A stretch of DNA of 5,890 nucleotides, taken from assembly GCA_007127255.1 (NCBI GenBank), contig SKZS01000031.1:1-5890 (forward strand), written 5' to 3'. This DNA is from Syntrophomonadaceae bacterium. GTDB lineage: Bacteria > Bacillota > Dethiobacteria > DTU022. Below are positions 4,937 through 5,890 of the stretch, in pieces; within the stretch, counting starts at the first letter, position 1; each line of letters opens with the position of its first letter. A program made the translations under genes and the position numbers. Under the pieces are notes generated by a model, which was given only the letters and a program-made list of their open reading frames with translations, did no database searches and was not told the DNA's origin.

Positions 4937-5677
4937 TTAAAACCAGGAAGTAAAAATAATCCCCAGGATTGTTCCGGCAAATATACCGAAGATAGACAGG
5001 TGCGCTCCGGCAGTTTTATAAGCATCGGGGATCAATTCATCACATACAATATAAAGCATAGCCCCGGCGGCAAATCCGAGAGATATTCCCAGGACAAAAA
5101 CTGAGACACTGCTTATTGCGGCTCCGATATAGGCCCCAATGCCCATCGGTACTCCGGCCAGGGCTGTTATAGTAATTATTTTAAGATATTTGTACCCACC
5201 CTGCCGCAGTGGCGCCGCAACAGCCATGCCCTCGGGGATATTATGCAGTGCTATTAAAATTACCAGGGAGGTTCCCAGTTCAGTTGATCCAACAAAACCG
5301 CTGCCGATTGCCAGCCCTTCCGGAAAATTGTGTAAACCAATGCCCAGGGCCAACAGGGTGCCTTTTTTTAAGTATTTGTCAAAGGGAGTTTTTTCAGGGG
5401 TTACCGGGTGATGATGGGGAAGAAAGTGATCGAGCAGGTAAAAGACAGCCATACCAAGGGTAATCCCTAAAATGGCCGCCTGGTAGCCGCTAAAATCGAT
5501 AGCTTCTTCAACTAGTTCCAAAAAAACTATAGATAGCATAACTCCTGCGGCAAAGGCCATGATAGTTCCCGTGAAACGCGGTGTCGGGGTTTTTACTATA
5601 ACGGATAGCAATCCGCCTGCACCCGTGCCGATAACACCGGCTGCCATTCCAAGCGCTCCGATTTCCAGCCAGTTCAT
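4937..5677 (-). CDS. ZIP-family divalent metal transporter
   Basis: 246-residue polytopic membrane protein of the ZIP family, which moves Zn2+, Fe2+, Mn2+ or related ions into the cytoplasm. The two signature helices are present: H116-NFPEG-121 and H145-NIPEG-150, which build the transport-site metal centre. An early FAAGVMLSIVFLELVEEAI segment (42-60) and a late LGFAAGAMLYIVCDELIPDA segment are typical of the ZupT/GufA-like bacterial branch. The loop between the third and fourth helices holds DHFLPHHHP (83-91), a short histidine-rich metal-binding patch. About eight helices fit the length. The start ATG at 5675-5677 has a GGGAG site (5690-5694) about 12 bases upstream, which is rather distant. 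Metal preference cannot be read from sequence; the neighbours perR and superoxide reductase, both dependent on Fe or Mn chemistry, make iron or manganese attractive. It lies 121 bases behind the superoxide reductase gene and 73 bases ahead of perR. Confidence 0.85.
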   Translation of the reverse strand: MNWLEIGALGMAAGVIGTGAGGLLSVIVKTPTPRFTGTIMAFAAGVMLSIVFLELVEEAIDFSGYQAAILGITLGMAVFYLLDHFLPHHHPVTPEKTPFDKYLKKGTLLALGIGLHNFPEGLAIGSGFVGSTELGTSLVILIALHNIPEGMAVAAPLRQGGYKYLKIITITALAGVPMGIGAYIGAAISSVSVFVLGISLGFAAGAMLYIVCDELIPDAYKTAGAHLSIFGIFAGTILGIIFTSWF

Positions 5678-5733
5678 TTTTACAGATCACTCCCTGTTTT
5701 TAAAATGGCTTAGCTTTTCAGCATAGCCGGCTT

Positions 5734-5775
5734 TTACGATGAAGAAATCCCCAGGAGGGGATTTCTTCATCGTAA
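5734..5775. repeat. Perfect 19-bp inverted repeat (hairpin) between SOR and ZIP genes
   Basis: The arm TTACGATGAAGAAATCCCC (5734-5752) is followed by the four-base loop AGGA (5753-5756) and the exact complementary arm (5757-5775). The stem is perfect, GC-rich at the loop end, and would be very stable in RNA. Read on the minus strand the bases after it are AAGCC; on the plus strand they are CCATTC. Neither has a T-run, so this is not a classical intrinsic terminator. It could still act as a terminator, an RNA end-protecting or processing hairpin, or be a repeat-family member. Confidence 0.9.
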
Positions 5776-5798
5776 CCATTCTAAAAAATTAAAACTGC

Positions 5799-5890
5799 TT
5801 AGTCCAGGTCAACCTTCTCAGAGTTGTCCCATAAACCATGGATATTGCAGTAACTCAAAGCTACCAGTTCGCCCGGTTTCTCAAGTGTTA
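5799..5890 (-). CDS. Superoxide reductase / desulfoferrodoxin, C-terminal 29 residues (partial)
   Basis: The last 29 codons of a gene that enters from the right edge. The fragment reads TLEKPGELVALSYCNIHGLW and then an acidic tail ending VDLD. The VAL-x-YCNxHGLW block is the C-terminal signature of the superoxide reductase domain (desulfoferrodoxin and neelaredoxin). Its Cys and His, in C-x2-H spacing, are two of the five ligands of the catalytic mononuclear iron, the other three being histidines in the missing part. The enzyme reduces superoxide to hydrogen peroxide in the cytoplasm of anaerobes without making oxygen. Its product is the signal sensed by PerR, whose gene lies two genes downstream on the same strand. 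Whether an N-terminal desulforedoxin domain exists cannot be told from this window. The call rests on a short but distinctive motif. Confidence 0.72.
   Translation of the reverse strand, partial: TLEKPGELVALSYCNIHGLWDNSEKVDLD

Noticed and set aside
5139..5463. Two overlapping plus-strand frames opposite the ZIP gene
   Set aside because: Both are antisense to the conserved HNFPEG/HNIPEG helices and have no recognisable domain or ribosome binding site.
5725..5732. Palindrome AGCCGGCT next to the 19-bp hairpin
   Set aside because: An isolated 8-base palindrome is easily a chance event and is not repeated elsewhere in the window.
1..5890. CRISPR arrays, tRNA or rRNA genes, insertion sequences, prophage or attachment sites
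   Set aside because: No regularly spaced repeats, RNA gene signatures, transposase or integrase motifs were seen on either strand.

Overview
The window looks like chromosomal DNA from an anaerobic or microaerophilic Firmicute of the class Clostridia. The pointers are strong AGGAGG-type ribosome binding sites, a HutP-family protein, a PerR-type Fur regulator, the tail of a superoxide reductase (an enzyme typical of anaerobes) and moderate base composition. I cannot name a genus. No RNA genes, CRISPR arrays, insertion sequences or phage genes are visible, and no gene-free stretch reaches 300 bases.

Layout. (1) Bases 1-162, minus strand: the first 54 codons of an apolipoprotein N-acyltransferase (lnt-like), running off the left edge. 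(2) A 203-base divergent spacer holds a good promoter for a MarR-family regulator (366-842, plus). This regulator is intact at protein level but has no canonical start codon. (3) Convergent to it, on the minus strand, are a HutP-family protein (2386-1982) and a DUF4349 lipoprotein (1906-953), probably co-transcribed. (4) Divergent from hutP, on the plus strand, is a 185-residue membrane protein with a RING-like zinc cross-brace, a zinc ribbon and a TM2-like hydrophobic tail (2517-3074). The hutP promoter carries two self-complementary ATTGCAAT octamers across its -10/+1 region. (5) The right half is a minus-strand run, in transcription order: superoxide reductase C-terminus (5890-5799), a 19-bp perfect hairpin, a ZIP metal transporter (5677-4937), a PerR-like repressor (4863-4456) and a solitary DNA methyltransferase (4395-3145).

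How they fit. The right half reads as a peroxide/superoxide defence and metal-supply locus. Superoxide reductase turns superoxide into peroxide, PerR senses peroxide through Fe or Mn, and a ZIP importer could supply that metal. The perR promoter (TTGACC-N17-TAAGAT) has a Per-box-like sequence at its expected start point, which suggests autoregulation. The DNA methyltransferase lies 60 bases behind perR with no visible terminator between, so it may share perR expression; that link is inference. The left half groups envelope functions (lipoprotein acylation, a lipoprotein) with two regulators.

Most worth checking: the marR start, the HutP homologue that appears to lack the known histidine/Mg ligand residues, the twin octamer operator, the RING-like membrane protein, the hairpin without a U-tract, and the perR-methyltransferase pairing.
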